64,000 nt of DNA from Candidatus Rifleibacteriota bacterium. Its GTDB lineage: Bacteria; Muiribacteriota; Ozemobacteria; Ozemobacterales; Ozemobacteraceae. Location: NCBI GenBank assembly GCA_015233565.1, contig JADFXM010000008.1, forward strand, positions 1 to 64,000, given 5' to 3'. Below are positions 52,301-61,974 of this stretch, piece by piece. Each line of letters opens with the position of its first letter. The stretch's first letter is position 1. The position numbers were made by a program, and so were the translations under genes. Under the pieces are notes generated by a model that saw only the letters and a program-made list of their open reading frames with translations, ran no database searches and was not told the DNA's origin.

Positions 52301-55300
52301 ATGCTGAAGAAAGACCAAATAATTGGAAAGCATTTCAAAATACTGAATCAGCTTGGCACAGGGGGAATGGGTCAGGTATTCAGGGCATTAGACCAAAATC
52401 TTGGCCGAGATGTTGCCATTAAATTTTTGACTCTCGATGCATCACAAGATGAGGATCTGATCAAAAGATTTATTAACGAAGGTCGTATACTGGCGACAAT
52501 TCATCATCCTGCAGTCATTTCCATTTATTCATCTGATTTTGATGAGGAATTGAAGGTTCCATTTCTGGTCATGGAGCTGGTGGAAGGACAGAGCCTGGAT
52601 AAATTCAAAGATAGCCTGAGAAATGATCTTCCTTCGCTCCTTGAAAAGACAATAGCATTATTGGCGGGAATTCATGCTTGTCATCAAAAAGGGATCATCC
52701 ACCGGGACATAAAACCCGGGAATCTATTAGTTAATCTTGAGGGCCAGCTTAAGATAGTCGATTTTGGAATTGCGAAGACCGAAAAAAGGCGGGTTACCCG
52801 GACTGGTGTTGCGATGGGTACTCCGCATTATATGTCCCCGGAACAATGCCAGGGGCGAAGTGATATAAACTCGCCATCGGATGTTTATGCAATAGGAATC
52901 TTGTTTTGGGAATTTTTGACCGGGAATCTTCCATTCGATATAGAAAAAGGGGCTGATGATCCATCTTTAGCGATAGCATTAAAGCATTTAACAGAACCGC
53001 CGCCTCTCGAATTACTTGATAAAGATTCGGCTTTTGTTCCATTTAAAGAACTTTTAGGAAAGATGCTCGCGAAAAAACCTGCTGAGCGGCCTCTAATACC
53101 GGATATTCTTGAAATCCTTAAAAAGGAACTTGCGCGACTCAAAAAAGCTGAGGATCCTTCTTCAGGAAAACAGGATGACCCTGGCTTAATAGGAGAAATT
53201 TATAAAATAGAAGGAATCCTTGGGCAGGGTGGCATGGGGACAGTTTTCAAAGTTTTGGATACCAGTTTAAACAGGCTGGTAGCTCTAAAAACACTGAATG
53301 ATGATTGCATGAAAGATGAATCACTTGTTGACAGATTCATTCGGGAAGGGCAATTGCTGGCTACTGTTGGCCATCCGAATGTTGTAAATATTTTTGCGTC
53401 AGCCAGAGATCGAAAGTCGAACAGGCCATTTCTGGTAATGGAATTTATTGACGGCGCATCTCTATCAAAGTTGAAGCCAGTTTTAAGGGCAGAAAAACAT
53501 CGAATTCTGCCTATTATGCTTCAGGTATTTGAAGGTATCAAAGCTTGTCATGACAGAGGGATCATCCACCGGGACCTAAAGCCCGGGAATATAATGGTCA
53601 CCAAGAGCGGATTAGTGAAGTTGTTTGATTTCGGGATTGCGCGAACTGCAAAATCGATGACCAAGACTGGAATGACGCTGGGTACTCCACAGTACATGTC
53701 TCCAGAGCAATGCACTGGATCTAAAGAAATAACTTCGAAGTCTGATGTATATTCAATTGGAATAATCTTTTGGGAGTTGGTTTTTGGAGAACCTCCTTTT
53801 AATGCCGAGGGGAGTGATAATCCCGAGGTTGCAATAGCCATGAAGCATCTTCAGGGAACGCTTCCAATGGTTGCACTTCCCAAGGAAGAGGTTTTTATTG
53901 AACTTGTACCCCAAATTAAGCGAATGCTGGATAAAGAGCCGAGTTCAAGACCCACGGTTGAGGAATTGATTGACATTTTGGACGAAGCGTGCAGTAAAAC
54001 TCTTCCTGAAGATGATTCTGACAAGTCGATAAGGCGAAGACGAACAAGCCAGAAACGAGCAAGTGTACGTAATCTTTTTGAAGATGAAACAATTAAAGAA
54101 GATGGGTCAGGTTCAGGGAAAAAAATTGCAGCTATTGCAGCTATTATAGCACTTGGGGTAGGGGGGTATTTATTTGTGGGAGGGGGCAAAAAGTCTGTTT
54201 CCACTGAGATCCCACCGAATCCAGGTCCTCCATTGAACAGGAATATAGCATCAGAGCCTATAGCTCCAACCAAAGAGGACGTTGCCAGGAAGGAAGCTGA
54301 AGCAAAGGAAACAGCCGCAAAAGAGGCGGCGGCGAAAGAAGCGGCCGCTAAAGAAACTGCGGCGAAAGAAGCTGCAGATAAAGAGGCGGCTGCGAAGGAA
54401 GCAGCCGCAAAGGAAGCCGCAGAGAAAGAAGAAGCGGCAAAGAAGGAAGCGGCGGCAAAGGAAGCAGCAGAGAAAGAAGAGGCGGCAAAGAAGGAAGCTG
54501 CAGACAAAGAAGCAGCGGCAAAGGAAGCTGCTGCAAAAGAGGAAGCAGCCAAGAAAGCGATTTTAGACAAAATAGCCCACTTGGAGGGCGATATTGAAAA
54601 AATTGAACCGGGAGACCCAACAGCGAAGAGTATTCTGAGTTCATTGGAAGAGATAAAACAATCAGGAAATTCTTCTGAAGCAGAACGTCTAGTGGGCAAA
54701 TTTTCCGAAAGTCTTTGTGTTAAATTGGAAGCAATGGTTGCTTCAGCTCCTGAATTGGCGATCAAAGAAGCACCTGAAGTTGAAAAACTTTTTCCGGAGA
54801 ATCAATTGATTGCCTCGAGAACCGCTTCCATAAGGGAAAATGCCCAGAAAGCTGTGCAGGCACAAATAAACGGAAAAGTTGAAAGCCTGGTAAAATCTAT
54901 CGACGAAAAAACTTCCTCAATTTTACCCCAGAAAGATCTTGATGATGTTTTGAAAGAAATTGAAAAGTTGAAAACGGATTATGGAAATCCGGAGATAGCC
55001 CTCGAAAAGACAAAGAAGTTATATGACTTTTATCACACCAAGGCTGCCGACCTGGTGGCGTCACAACCCAGTGACGCACTCGAATTGCTCAATGAATGCA
55101 AGCAGATAAATTCCAATGCCAAAGGGCTTGCTGAAGAAATTCAAAGAGTGAACGATGCCATTGCTTCCCAGGCAAATTTCGAAGCTCTCCAGAAAAAAAA
55201 TATTGCACAGAAAAATAAGTTGCTTGAAACCGCAAAAAAAGCTCGTGCAGGTCTTTTCAAAAAAGGTGGAGATAAAGCTGCCAACCTGTTAGCAAGCACT

Positions 55301-57253
55301 CTGTTAGAGCTGGATAAAATTGATGGAGAATCGGCGAATGGGCTTCGCAAGGAAGCTTGTGATCAAATCCTGAAAACTGTTGACTATGTACAGCCCTATT
55401 CTGAGAATGTGGGATTTTTCAAAAAAGCATTAGCGCTTTATCCAGATGATTCTCCTGAAAAAAAGGATCTTACAACGCAAATTGAGCAGAAACGCAAGGA
55501 AGCTAGCGTTAAAATCCTGGAATCAGCTGACAACACTACTGATTTGTCTAAGAAAGCGAAATTGATTGATAAAGCCTCGTTGCTTTATCCTGAGGATTCT
55601 CCGGAGAAAAAAGAAATTCAAGCGAAAAAAGATCAAATCCTTGCAGATAAGATTAAGCCATTGATTGAATCCCTGGAAAAGGGAGTTGAAACTCTGAAAC
55701 CTTCTCCCGAATGTCCTTCTGATTTGGTTAAGCAATTGAACGAACTATCAGACCTCGGCGAGGTCGCCAAAACGAAGGAGTTTGTAAAAACTATTCGGGG
55801 AAAATATATCGCCAAAGTCAAGGAAGTGGAAAAGGAAACTCCCCAAGAAGGCATCAACTTTTTGAAGGGGCTTCAGGGTTTTCCGGGTTTAGTAAAAGAC
55901 AAGGATATTCTGAATTACATCAAATCTCTTGAACAGAAATTACAGCCAACCTCAACAGCAACTTCCACCGATACCTCTACCGGAACGTCCGTTCCTACGG
56001 GGCAGGTTGCTGGACTGATCGAAAAGCTTGATTCTGCTGTTGCCTCCGAAAATGTAGAAGCTAATGTAGATTTAATTCTCCAGCTCACTGCAGAACTTGA
56101 AAAAGAAAAAGCTTTGGATAAAGCAATTGCATACAGGAATAAAGCTGTTGCAAATCTCAACGATATTGGTGATGAACATGCTTCCGAAAAGGCATATGAC
56201 GATGCTAAGAGGGTTTATGAGCTCGCATTGAAAATCAACCCCAAGGACTCAAGGGCGAAAAAAGCTATAGGGTTTCTTTCAGCTTCAAAACCTGTTATAG
56301 CAGCTTCTCCTACTGTTCCGGTTCCTCCGACCCCGACTCCGACTCCAGTTTCTGCGAAGACAATTCCCAAGCCTGTCTCAGATGGCACTATTTATGTTGG
56401 GGGAAGCGACGGATTGCCGGATATCCCATCTGCCATTGCAAAAGCAACAAATGGTGGGGTAATCAAACTAAGGCCGGGAAGCTATAAAGGAAGTGTCGTG
56501 GTTCCAAAGAGTGTGACGCTAACTGGAGATGGTGATAAAGACCAGATCGTGATCGAGTCTTCCCAGGCTCCGGCTTTGACGCTATCAGATGGGGCGAATG
56601 TGGTAAATTTAACGATTAAATATTCCGGAAGTTCATCCAAGAATGCCATCGAAATTAGAGATGGGTCACCATCTTTGAAGAATTGTTCGATAGTGAGCAC
56701 TTGTGCTGCAGCCGGTCCTGATTGGCCTGGTTGCGTTGCAGTTCTGGGTGGGTCGCCCACAATTTCCGGCAACGAGATTGGGTCTTCGAAGGGCATGGGA
56801 ATCGTTGTCAAAGGTGGTTCTCCGAGAATTTCCGGAAACAGTATTTCCGACCAGGGAGTATATGGATTGTGGTATACTGACAATTCCGGTGGAAGCGCCG
56901 AGAGGAATACCATTACCGGAGCGACCAGATCTGGTGTCGGAATAAAAAATGGTGCTTCTCCCACGATTTCGAACAATACTGTCAAAAACAATGGTGAAAA
57001 TGGGATTTTAGTCTACCAGGGAGGAAATGGTAATCTGATAAATAACACTTTATCAGGGAACAACTGGTCAGGAATACATGTTATGCAAGGTGGTCATCCT
57101 TCCAAAATCGAAGGAAATCGCATTTCTGAAAATGGACAGCATGGCATCCATGTTATCGGGAATGGGAGTTCTGCAAAAGTTGGAAGTAACACTATAGAAG
57201 GCAATCATGGAAAACCAACTTTCTCGGAAGATGGCGGAAGACTTGAAAATTAA
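52301..57253 (+). CDS. Dual Ser/Thr protein kinase with membrane helix, KEA stalk, helical repeats and beta-helix
   Basis: This protein has about 1650 residues (numbering from the upstream ATG at 52295, residue 1; 52301 is preferred from promoter position). Kinase 1 spans 12-280 (GTGGMGQV, Lys43, HRDIKPGN at 136-143, DFG 156-158, GTPHYMSPEQC). Kinase 2 spans 300-560 (GQGGMGTV, Lys332, HRDLKPGN at 425-432, DFG 445-447, GTPQYMSPEQC). Both keep all catalytic residues. A membrane helix follows at about 610-630, an Ala/Lys/Glu repeat at 660-755, a long helical region with TPR-like parts (755-1340), a Pro linker and a right-handed beta-helix (1366-1652, repeated ISGN/SNNTV turns). Kinases would be cytoplasmic and the beta-helix periplasmic, perhaps sensing glycan or wall. 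Two fused kinases are unusual. Confidence 0.88.
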   Translation: MLKKDQIIGKHFKILNQLGTGGMGQVFRALDQNLGRDVAIKFLTLDASQDEDLIKRFINEGRILATIHHPAVISIYSSDFDEELKVPFLVMELVEGQSLDKFKDSLRNDLPSLLEKTIALLAGIHACHQKGIIHRDIKPGNLLVNLEGQLKIVDFGIAKTEKRRVTRTGVAMGTPHYMSPEQCQGRSDINSPSDVYAIGILFWEFLTGNLPFDIEKGADDPSLAIALKHLTEPPPLELLDKDSAFVPFKELLGKMLAKKPAERPLIPDILEILKKELARLKKAEDPSSGKQDDPGLIGEIYKIEGILGQGGMGTVFKVLDTSLNRLVALKTLNDDCMKDESLVDRFIREGQLLATVGHPNVVNIFASARDRKSNRPFLVMEFIDGASLSKLKPVLRAEKHRILPIMLQVFEGIKACHDRGIIHRDLKPGNIMVTKSGLVKLFDFGIARTAKSMTKTGMTLGTPQYMSPEQCTGSKEITSKSDVYSIGIIFWELVFGEPPFNAEGSDNPEVAIAMKHLQGTLPMVALPKEEVFIELVPQIKRMLDKEPSSRPTVEELIDILDEACSKTLPEDDSDKSIRRRRTSQKRASVRNLFEDETIKEDGSGSGKKIAAIAAIIALGVGGYLFVGGGKKSVSTEIPPNPGPPLNRNIASEPIAPTKEDVARKEAEAKETAAKEAAAKEAAAKETAAKEAADKEAAAKEAAAKEAAEKEEAAKKEAAAKEAAEKEEAAKKEAADKEAAAKEAAAKEEAAKKAILDKIAHLEGDIEKIEPGDPTAKSILSSLEEIKQSGNSSEAERLVGKFSESLCVKLEAMVASAPELAIKEAPEVEKLFPENQLIASRTASIRENAQKAVQAQINGKVESLVKSIDEKTSSILPQKDLDDVLKEIEKLKTDYGNPEIALEKTKKLYDFYHTKAADLVASQPSDALELLNECKQINSNAKGLAEEIQRVNDAIASQANFEALQKKNIAQKNKLLETAKKARAGLFKKGGDKAANLLASTLLELDKIDGESANGLRKEACDQILKTVDYVQPYSENVGFFKKALALYPDDSPEKKDLTTQIEQKRKEASVKILESADNTTDLSKKAKLIDKASLLYPEDSPEKKEIQAKKDQILADKIKPLIESLEKGVETLKPSPECPSDLVKQLNELSDLGEVAKTKEFVKTIRGKYIAKVKEVEKETPQEGINFLKGLQGFPGLVKDKDILNYIKSLEQKLQPTSTATSTDTSTGTSVPTGQVAGLIEKLDSAVASENVEANVDLILQLTAELEKEKALDKAIAYRNKAVANLNDIGDEHASEKAYDDAKRVYELALKINPKDSRAKKAIGFLSASKPVIAASPTVPVPPTPTPTPVSAKTIPKPVSDGTIYVGGSDGLPDIPSAIAKATNGGVIKLRPGSYKGSVVVPKSVTLTGDGDKDQIVIESSQAPALTLSDGANVVNLTIKYSGSSSKNAIEIRDGSPSLKNCSIVSTCAAAGPDWPGCVAVLGGSPTISGNEIGSSKGMGIVVKGGSPRISGNSISDQGVYGLWYTDNSGGSAERNTITGATRSGVGIKNGASPTISNNTVKNNGENGILVYQGGNGNLINNTLSGNNWSGIHVMQGGHPSKIEGNRISENGQHGIHVIGNGSSAKVGSNTIEGNHGKPTFSEDGGRLEN
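54276..54555 (+). repeat. Codon-level tandem repeat encoding KEA-rich stalk
   Basis: About 280 bases consist of imperfect repeats of GCGGCAAAGGAAGCA-type units that encode K-E-A-A-A and E-K-E-E-A-A-K blocks. They predict a single rigid charged helix. Such tracts change length easily by slippage, so stalk length may vary between strains. Confidence 0.75.
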
Positions 57254-57410
57254 GAACTGAAAGATAATTAAAATGAAATGGGCAGAGGAAAAAATCGTGA
57301 AAACCTAAATCTAAAACCAGCATAAAATCATCGTCGGCTTTATTATTTGGGGAATTCTTAGCAATATTGAGTTTCATTGGAAAAAAAATAGAACCAAAAT
57401 AGGAGAAGTT

Positions 57411-58835
57411 ATGAACAAGTTTCTTTCAATTTTTCTTGCGATTGTATTTATTCTTTCAACAGGCCTGGTTGAGGCAAAAGCCAAGGCAAAGGCAAAAGGA
57501 AAAACAAAAAAAACTGCTCCAAAAGCAGCTGATAGTGAAGAGGGTGCGAAAGAGCCTTTACCAGATGAAGGCGCAGCTTCAGGAGCTGGTGCAACAGCAA
57601 AAGCCGTGCCCGGTGCGGAAAATATTTTAAATGAATTTGAGCGAACTATTTCTTTTGATGCTCATCCTTTGAAAGTTCAACCTTTGCCAAGGCCTATTAT
57701 AGTAAATGGAGTAAAAGTTGATTACGAGATTGAATTTCTCGAAAAGTGGGATTCGAAAGGAAAAACTCCCCAAATTAAAGAGATTGGGTTTAATATCGTA
57801 GTTAATGAGAATTCTAAACCTCTTTCAATCAATGTTCCATCTAAGGTGTTAGTAAAAAAGAGCCTTGAGAAAGGCTCCTATTTGGGTGGTGCAAAGTTTG
57901 GAGATTTTGCAGTTCAGTTGTTTCTAAATGATTTTGAAGCCACAGGGAAAACAATTACCAGCGTAACAGTAGCTGGAAAATTAACCAGCTTGAAACCAAA
58001 TGCATCAGTTGTAAAGCCGGTTGAAGGGGAAGCAAATTCTCCAACTGGAACTGCTGGTTCGGAGGGTTCATCAGGTGATTCCGGGGCTGGAATTATGATT
58101 GCGGAAAGTTTTTTGAAGACAGCTGAAACACTGGCTTCGAATAAAGTTGCACAAATTGCAATTTTGAACAAAGCCCTTTTGGCACTAGGTGACAACCCGA
58201 CTGGAAAGGCTTTGGAAATGGCCACTTCAATCAAAGGCAAGATAACAGCATTAGGTGGTGTGCCAAAGGCATCCGGAATCTCTGCTCCTGAGAGCGAACC
58301 AAAGGCTTCCAAAGAAGCGGTTTCAGGAGATAAGAAATCGGAGGTAGCTCCAGCTACAACACCGGAAGGTGTTTCTCCAGCAAAAAGTTTGTTGGATGAA
58401 GCCAAGAAGCAATTTGCTATGGACAAACAAGAAGATGGGCGAAATTTATTGAGGCAAGCGGTGGAAAAAGACCCGAAATTTTGGCAGGCATGGAAATTGA
58501 TGGGCGAGAATGCGCTTGCAAATTCAAAGTATACCAAGGCCAAAGAAGCTTTTGAGAATGTCCTTCAGATAAAAAAGGATGATCTGGATAGTTCTGTTGG
58601 ATATTTCAAAGCATGTTATTATTTAGGTGATTCTGAAGCAGGTCTGGAACGTTTGAGAGAAGCTGTCCGAATCGCTCCAAACAGTTCAAGGACCAAGATG
58701 GCGCTTGCGGAAGGTTATTTTCAGGCCGGTGATTACACTGCCTGTGGCGAAGAATGCCAGGATATCATCAACAAGTTCAATGCTCCCAAAGATGCTTCAG
58801 ATCTTCTGGCCAAGGTGCACGAGAAGACAAAGTAA
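57411..58835 (+). CDS. Exported protein with unknown beta domain and C-terminal TPR repeats
   Basis: This is a 474-residue protein. A signal peptide (1-22, LSIFLAIVFILSTGLVEA) is followed by a Lys/Ala-rich low-complexity stretch, a beta-rich domain (about 75-195, from FERTISFDAHPLKVQ) that I do not recognise, a helical linker and three TPR-like repeats (about 325-470: AKKQFAMDKQEDGRNLLRQA, WQAWKLMGENALANSKYTKA, GLERLREAVRIAPNSSRTKM). AGGAG sits seven bases before the ATG. It follows the dual kinase after 157 bases on the same strand, with a shared plan of TPR plus charged linker; it may act with it. Confidence 0.6.
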   Translation: MNKFLSIFLAIVFILSTGLVEAKAKAKAKGKTKKTAPKAADSEEGAKEPLPDEGAASGAGATAKAVPGAENILNEFERTISFDAHPLKVQPLPRPIIVNGVKVDYEIEFLEKWDSKGKTPQIKEIGFNIVVNENSKPLSINVPSKVLVKKSLEKGSYLGGAKFGDFAVQLFLNDFEATGKTITSVTVAGKLTSLKPNASVVKPVEGEANSPTGTAGSEGSSGDSGAGIMIAESFLKTAETLASNKVAQIAILNKALLALGDNPTGKALEMATSIKGKITALGGVPKASGISAPESEPKASKEAVSGDKKSEVAPATTPEGVSPAKSLLDEAKKQFAMDKQEDGRNLLRQAVEKDPKFWQAWKLMGENALANSKYTKAKEAFENVLQIKKDDLDSSVGYFKACYYLGDSEAGLERLREAVRIAPNSSRTKMALAEGYFQAGDYTACGEECQDIINKFNAPKDASDLLAKVHEKTK

Positions 58836-58866
58836 AAGTATTCAATTAAGTTATTTTGTTGCAGTA

Positions 58867-58904
58867 AAACCCGGTCATTGAGTGGAGTCAAAATGATCGG
58901 GTTT
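58867..58904. terminator. Hairpin between convergent genes (first)
   Basis: AAACCCGGTCATT pairs with AATGATCGGGTTT (one wobble) around a 12-base loop. It contains GGTCATTGAG...AATGATC, like the hydG terminator. Together with the next hairpin it separates the convergent genes ending at 58835 and 58975. Confidence 0.6.
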
Positions 58905-58905
58905 G

Positions 58906-58932
58906 CTGATTAGGCTTCAAGAGCCTAATCAG
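58906..58932. terminator. Hairpin between convergent genes (second)
   Basis: CTGATTAGGCT and AGCCTAATCAG form a perfect 11-base stem with a five-base loop. It probably ends transcription from both sides, although the T-tracts are short. Confidence 0.6.
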
Positions 58933-58974
58933 CTTGGATTTATTATTTGATCTCTATTGTTAATTCTACAATCA

Positions 58975-61233
58975 TCAGGAACTTATTTCGATAACTTCAC
59001 CGTTTATCATTAGAATTAGGTTGTCTCCAATTGAGACAAACTTGGAAGCAAGCGGGTTCTTCTTCAGAAATTCAAAATATTCGTCTGAATAGACCTTAAT
59101 TTTTAGCTTTGGAGTTTGATCTTTAACGACACTGTCGATCCATTTTCCCTCGATGAGGAAAAACGTTTTATCATCGATCTCTTTCGAGACAGGCTTTTGA
59201 ATTGAATTAGAAGTACTTTTTGAAGGGGAGTTTCTTATTCGTCCGGAAAAGCCAGAACTCAGGGAATCTGTTACTTGTGAAGGGGCGGCGGCTGATTTCA
59301 TTGCGCTCATCTCTCTTGAAGCGTCTACAGCATCGGCGCCTTCTCCATTGGTTTGGAATCTTCCCATGTCAAATTTGGCTTTTTCCTCTGAATAAAATCT
59401 TCCTGATGGTTCATTTGGAACCATAACTCTTCTCAAATCCGGGCCATTTTGGGTTTTGTCCTCCAAAACCAAGAATGAGGTATATGGGGTCAGGATTCCG
59501 TATCTCTTTGCCAAACTTATCAGTTCATTTTTCAATTCATCGTTAGAGCCATTCTTCTTAATTTGTTCGAGTAAATAGCCAATTTTCCGGGTTGCCCAGA
59601 GTTTTGGAATGAAAGGATTTGCGCTTTCAGATTCCGGAAATTCAGCTTCATAAGTCATTTTTACGTTGTTCTCTCCAATTTTCCCAGAAAGTGAAATTTG
59701 GGCTTTTCCGCTGTTCGAATATCTTCCAAGAAGGGTTAAGGATGCTCCTTTGAACAAATCAGAAAGTGCTCGGGGATAAATCTGCTTAACGTCAATATTT
59801 TTTACTTCCAATGAAACATCGGTCATTACCGGATGAGTGAGTTTGTTGAAAAGGTCGGAAATTTTTACTTCTATGTCTTCGCCTTCAGAAACATAATCAC
59901 TGGTACCACCTGTTTCTTCAGCAAGCCGGTCTAACAGCGAAGTGTTAACAGTATCGCCAACACCGAAAACGAAAATCCGGGTTTTTTTCGAATTAGATTC
60001 CTTAATCACTTTCAGAATTTCTTCAACTTCAGTCAATCCTGCTGTGGGTGAACCGTCTGTTAAAAAAACGATAAATGAGGGACGCTTTTCTTCTTTTTTC
60101 TCGAGGGCCTTGAAAGCAGTTAACAGAGCTTCAGATATATTTGTTCCTCCTGCTGCTTCCAGGTTCTTTATGTAATTCAGTGCGCCTTTTTTTATGGCAT
60201 CGGATGCTTGAAGGAACTCGTTTTTATATGGATTGGCCTCAGTTGCAAATGATTCAAGAAAAAAGGAGTCGTCGTCTTTTAAAGACTTGACACAATATTC
60301 AAGAGCTTTTTTTGTTTGATTAATCTTTTCACCGGCCATACTGCCGGAAGTGTCCACTACGAAAGCAATGCTCTTGGAGCCAATTGCGTTTTCCTGAGAT
60401 TGGTCGCGTGGAGTTACAAAGAGCATAAAATGACCATCTTCAGTGGAGTCAGGGCGATTGGCAAGAAGTGAAACTCCTACCTCTTTTGTGGAGATTCCAT
60501 AGTACAGGACAAAATCTTTTTCCGGTTTCAGCTTCTCTATTTCAAAACTGACTGTGGCATCAAATTGTCCATCTTTTTTGACAACGATTTTATGTGTTGG
60601 AGAGTAAATAGAAGTGATGGGAGTTTTAGATTTTATCTTGGCTTCGATCATTACTTCTTTCATGGGTTCCTGGCTGAATTTATCAATCTTTAGAGGATAA
60701 ACGTAACGGATCAAATTCCCTTCACTTTTCAAAGTTTCCTGATAACTCAGTTTTATTTTTTTTTCTGAATTTGCCTCAATGGGATAAATTCGGGTTTTAA
60801 ATATTCCGGTACCCATGAATTCCAGTAATCCAGGGTCTCTCATTTGTCTAACTATGTCTTCGTAAATCTTTCGGGCTTTATCTGCTTCCAGAAGCTCTCC
60901 CTTAGTCAATTTTCCTTCGATGTCCATGGAAAAACCTGAAATTGAAGCTCCGATTGGGAGGGGAAAAATATATAATCCCTCAATGACCCTTGGTTCATTG
61001 TTGAAAAAAACCTGGTCAACTTGAGTTTGGGCTGCGGTGTCGTTGATTTCGATTTTAACATGATGTTTATTAACAGTGAGGGGAACAGTAAAATTCTCTT
61101 CAACTGTTCTAGGTCTGAAAATGATTTGCATTCTCTCAGGATAATCAGGATGAATTGGAAAAATCATTCCATCCGAGAAAGCTGCAGTTGAGATAAGAAG
61201 AAAGGAAAAAAGAAGAATCTTAAATTTGGACAT
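58975..61233 (-). CDS. Exported VIT and von Willebrand A domain protein
   Basis: This is a 752-residue protein with a signal peptide (1-20). The VIT domain (about 45-170) shows VDQVFFNNEPRVIEGLYIFP and ADKARKIYEDIVRQMRDPGLLE. The VWA domain (about 287-465) has the metal-site motif DTSGS at 294-298 and VFGVGDTVNTSLLDRLAEETGG. The C-terminal part includes KRYGILTPYTSFLVLEDK, common in bacterial VIT-VWA proteins; no sortase signal follows. AGGAGG precedes the ATG by eight bases. It probably mediates metal-dependent protein contact in the envelope. Confidence 0.9.
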   Translation of the reverse strand: MSKFKILLFSFLLISTAAFSDGMIFPIHPDYPERMQIIFRPRTVEENFTVPLTVNKHHVKIEINDTAAQTQVDQVFFNNEPRVIEGLYIFPLPIGASISGFSMDIEGKLTKGELLEADKARKIYEDIVRQMRDPGLLEFMGTGIFKTRIYPIEANSEKKIKLSYQETLKSEGNLIRYVYPLKIDKFSQEPMKEVMIEAKIKSKTPITSIYSPTHKIVVKKDGQFDATVSFEIEKLKPEKDFVLYYGISTKEVGVSLLANRPDSTEDGHFMLFVTPRDQSQENAIGSKSIAFVVDTSGSMAGEKINQTKKALEYCVKSLKDDDSFFLESFATEANPYKNEFLQASDAIKKGALNYIKNLEAAGGTNISEALLTAFKALEKKEEKRPSFIVFLTDGSPTAGLTEVEEILKVIKESNSKKTRIFVFGVGDTVNTSLLDRLAEETGGTSDYVSEGEDIEVKISDLFNKLTHPVMTDVSLEVKNIDVKQIYPRALSDLFKGASLTLLGRYSNSGKAQISLSGKIGENNVKMTYEAEFPESESANPFIPKLWATRKIGYLLEQIKKNGSNDELKNELISLAKRYGILTPYTSFLVLEDKTQNGPDLRRVMVPNEPSGRFYSEEKAKFDMGRFQTNGEGADAVDASREMSAMKSAAAPSQVTDSLSSGFSGRIRNSPSKSTSNSIQKPVSKEIDDKTFFLIEGKWIDSVVKDQTPKLKIKVYSDEYFEFLKKNPLASKFVSIGDNLILMINGEVIEISS

Positions 61234-61432
61234 TATTGGTTCCTCCTACTTTAAAAAATGAATTTTACCCAATCTCTGAAGTTCTCTTGAAGAAGCAGTC
61301 TTGAAAACTTTAATTGATTATTTTAGCTTTTCATGGGGATTCCAAGGAAAGCGAATTTGCTAACCCTGAGTAAGGAATTCTACAATAATATAAACGTGAA
61401 AAGGAAAAAGTGGATTGGATTATTTTTTCAAA

Positions 61433-61759
61433 TCAGGACAATGCCCGAATAATGGAAAGCAATGTTTGCTGAACATGTTTGGTAAGCCAGTCAATAGGCG
61501 GCTTTAAACACAGCAATTCCATCAGATTCTTTGCATTTTCTGGGAACGTTAAAAGTCCCAGAGTCCAGACTCCTGAAAAAAAGCAGATGGCCCCGAGAAA
61601 ATAAATGTGCCACCATTGCATTGGAGTTAGTTCCAGGCCGGATAGCGCCGAGTTTTTGTAAATCCAATATATCCATAGTAAGCAAAGTAGTCCAATGAGA
61701 ATCATTGTTACTATCTGAACATTATCAATATCAGAAAATAGTCTGAATAGTTCTCCCAT
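61433..61759 (-). CDS. Small membrane protein, unknown
   Basis: This is a 108-residue protein with two clear membrane helices (about 15-34, IVTMILIGLLCLLWIYWIY; and 50-70, IYFLGAICFFSGVWTLGLL) and a basic/amphipathic tail (DWLTKHVQQTLLSIIRAL). I do not recognise a family. The start ATG has only a weak AGA-rich box upstream. It lies between the VIT-VWA gene and pheT on the same strand, about 200 bases from each. The hydrophobic pattern supports a real gene, but it could also be chance. Confidence 0.5.
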   Translation of the reverse strand: MGELFRLFSDIDNVQIVTMILIGLLCLLWIYWIYKNSALSGLELTPMQWWHIYFLGAICFFSGVWTLGLLTFPENAKNLMELLCLKPPIDWLTKHVQQTLLSIIRALS

Positions 61760-61917
61760 TTTTTATCTTTCTATCTTAGTTTTGTTTCCTTAATTTTTGG
61801 AAATTCACTTAAGTACACCGTTGGTTGTTTTGCATTCCTTTCGGAAAAAGTGTCTTTCAAAAGAATTTCCAAAATTTGCAGGAATAAACAACAATCACCA
61901 GAGCCAGTCATCTCTGA

Positions 61918-61940
61918 CCACGCCCAGAGGGCGTGGTTTT
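61918..61940 (+). terminator. Strong hairpin downstream of pheT
   Basis: CCACGCCC-AGA-GGGCGTGG forms a perfect eight-base GC-rich stem, followed on the plus strand by TTTT. It lies 35 bases past the pheT stop. Orientation of the T-run favours plus-strand termination, but the stem could serve pheT as well. Confidence 0.6.
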
Positions 61941-61974
61941 CAACGTTAAATTAAAACTGCGCAACTTTACCTAT

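Noticed and set aside
54276..54555. Short regular repeats considered as a CRISPR-like or minisatellite locus
   Set aside because: They are in-frame codon repeats within a coding region with no unique spacers.
53851..54765. 304-codon minus-strand frame opposite the kinase stalk
   Set aside because: It results from the GCA/AAG/GAA codon repeat read backwards as Ala/Ser-rich sequence; the plus-strand kinase is unambiguous.
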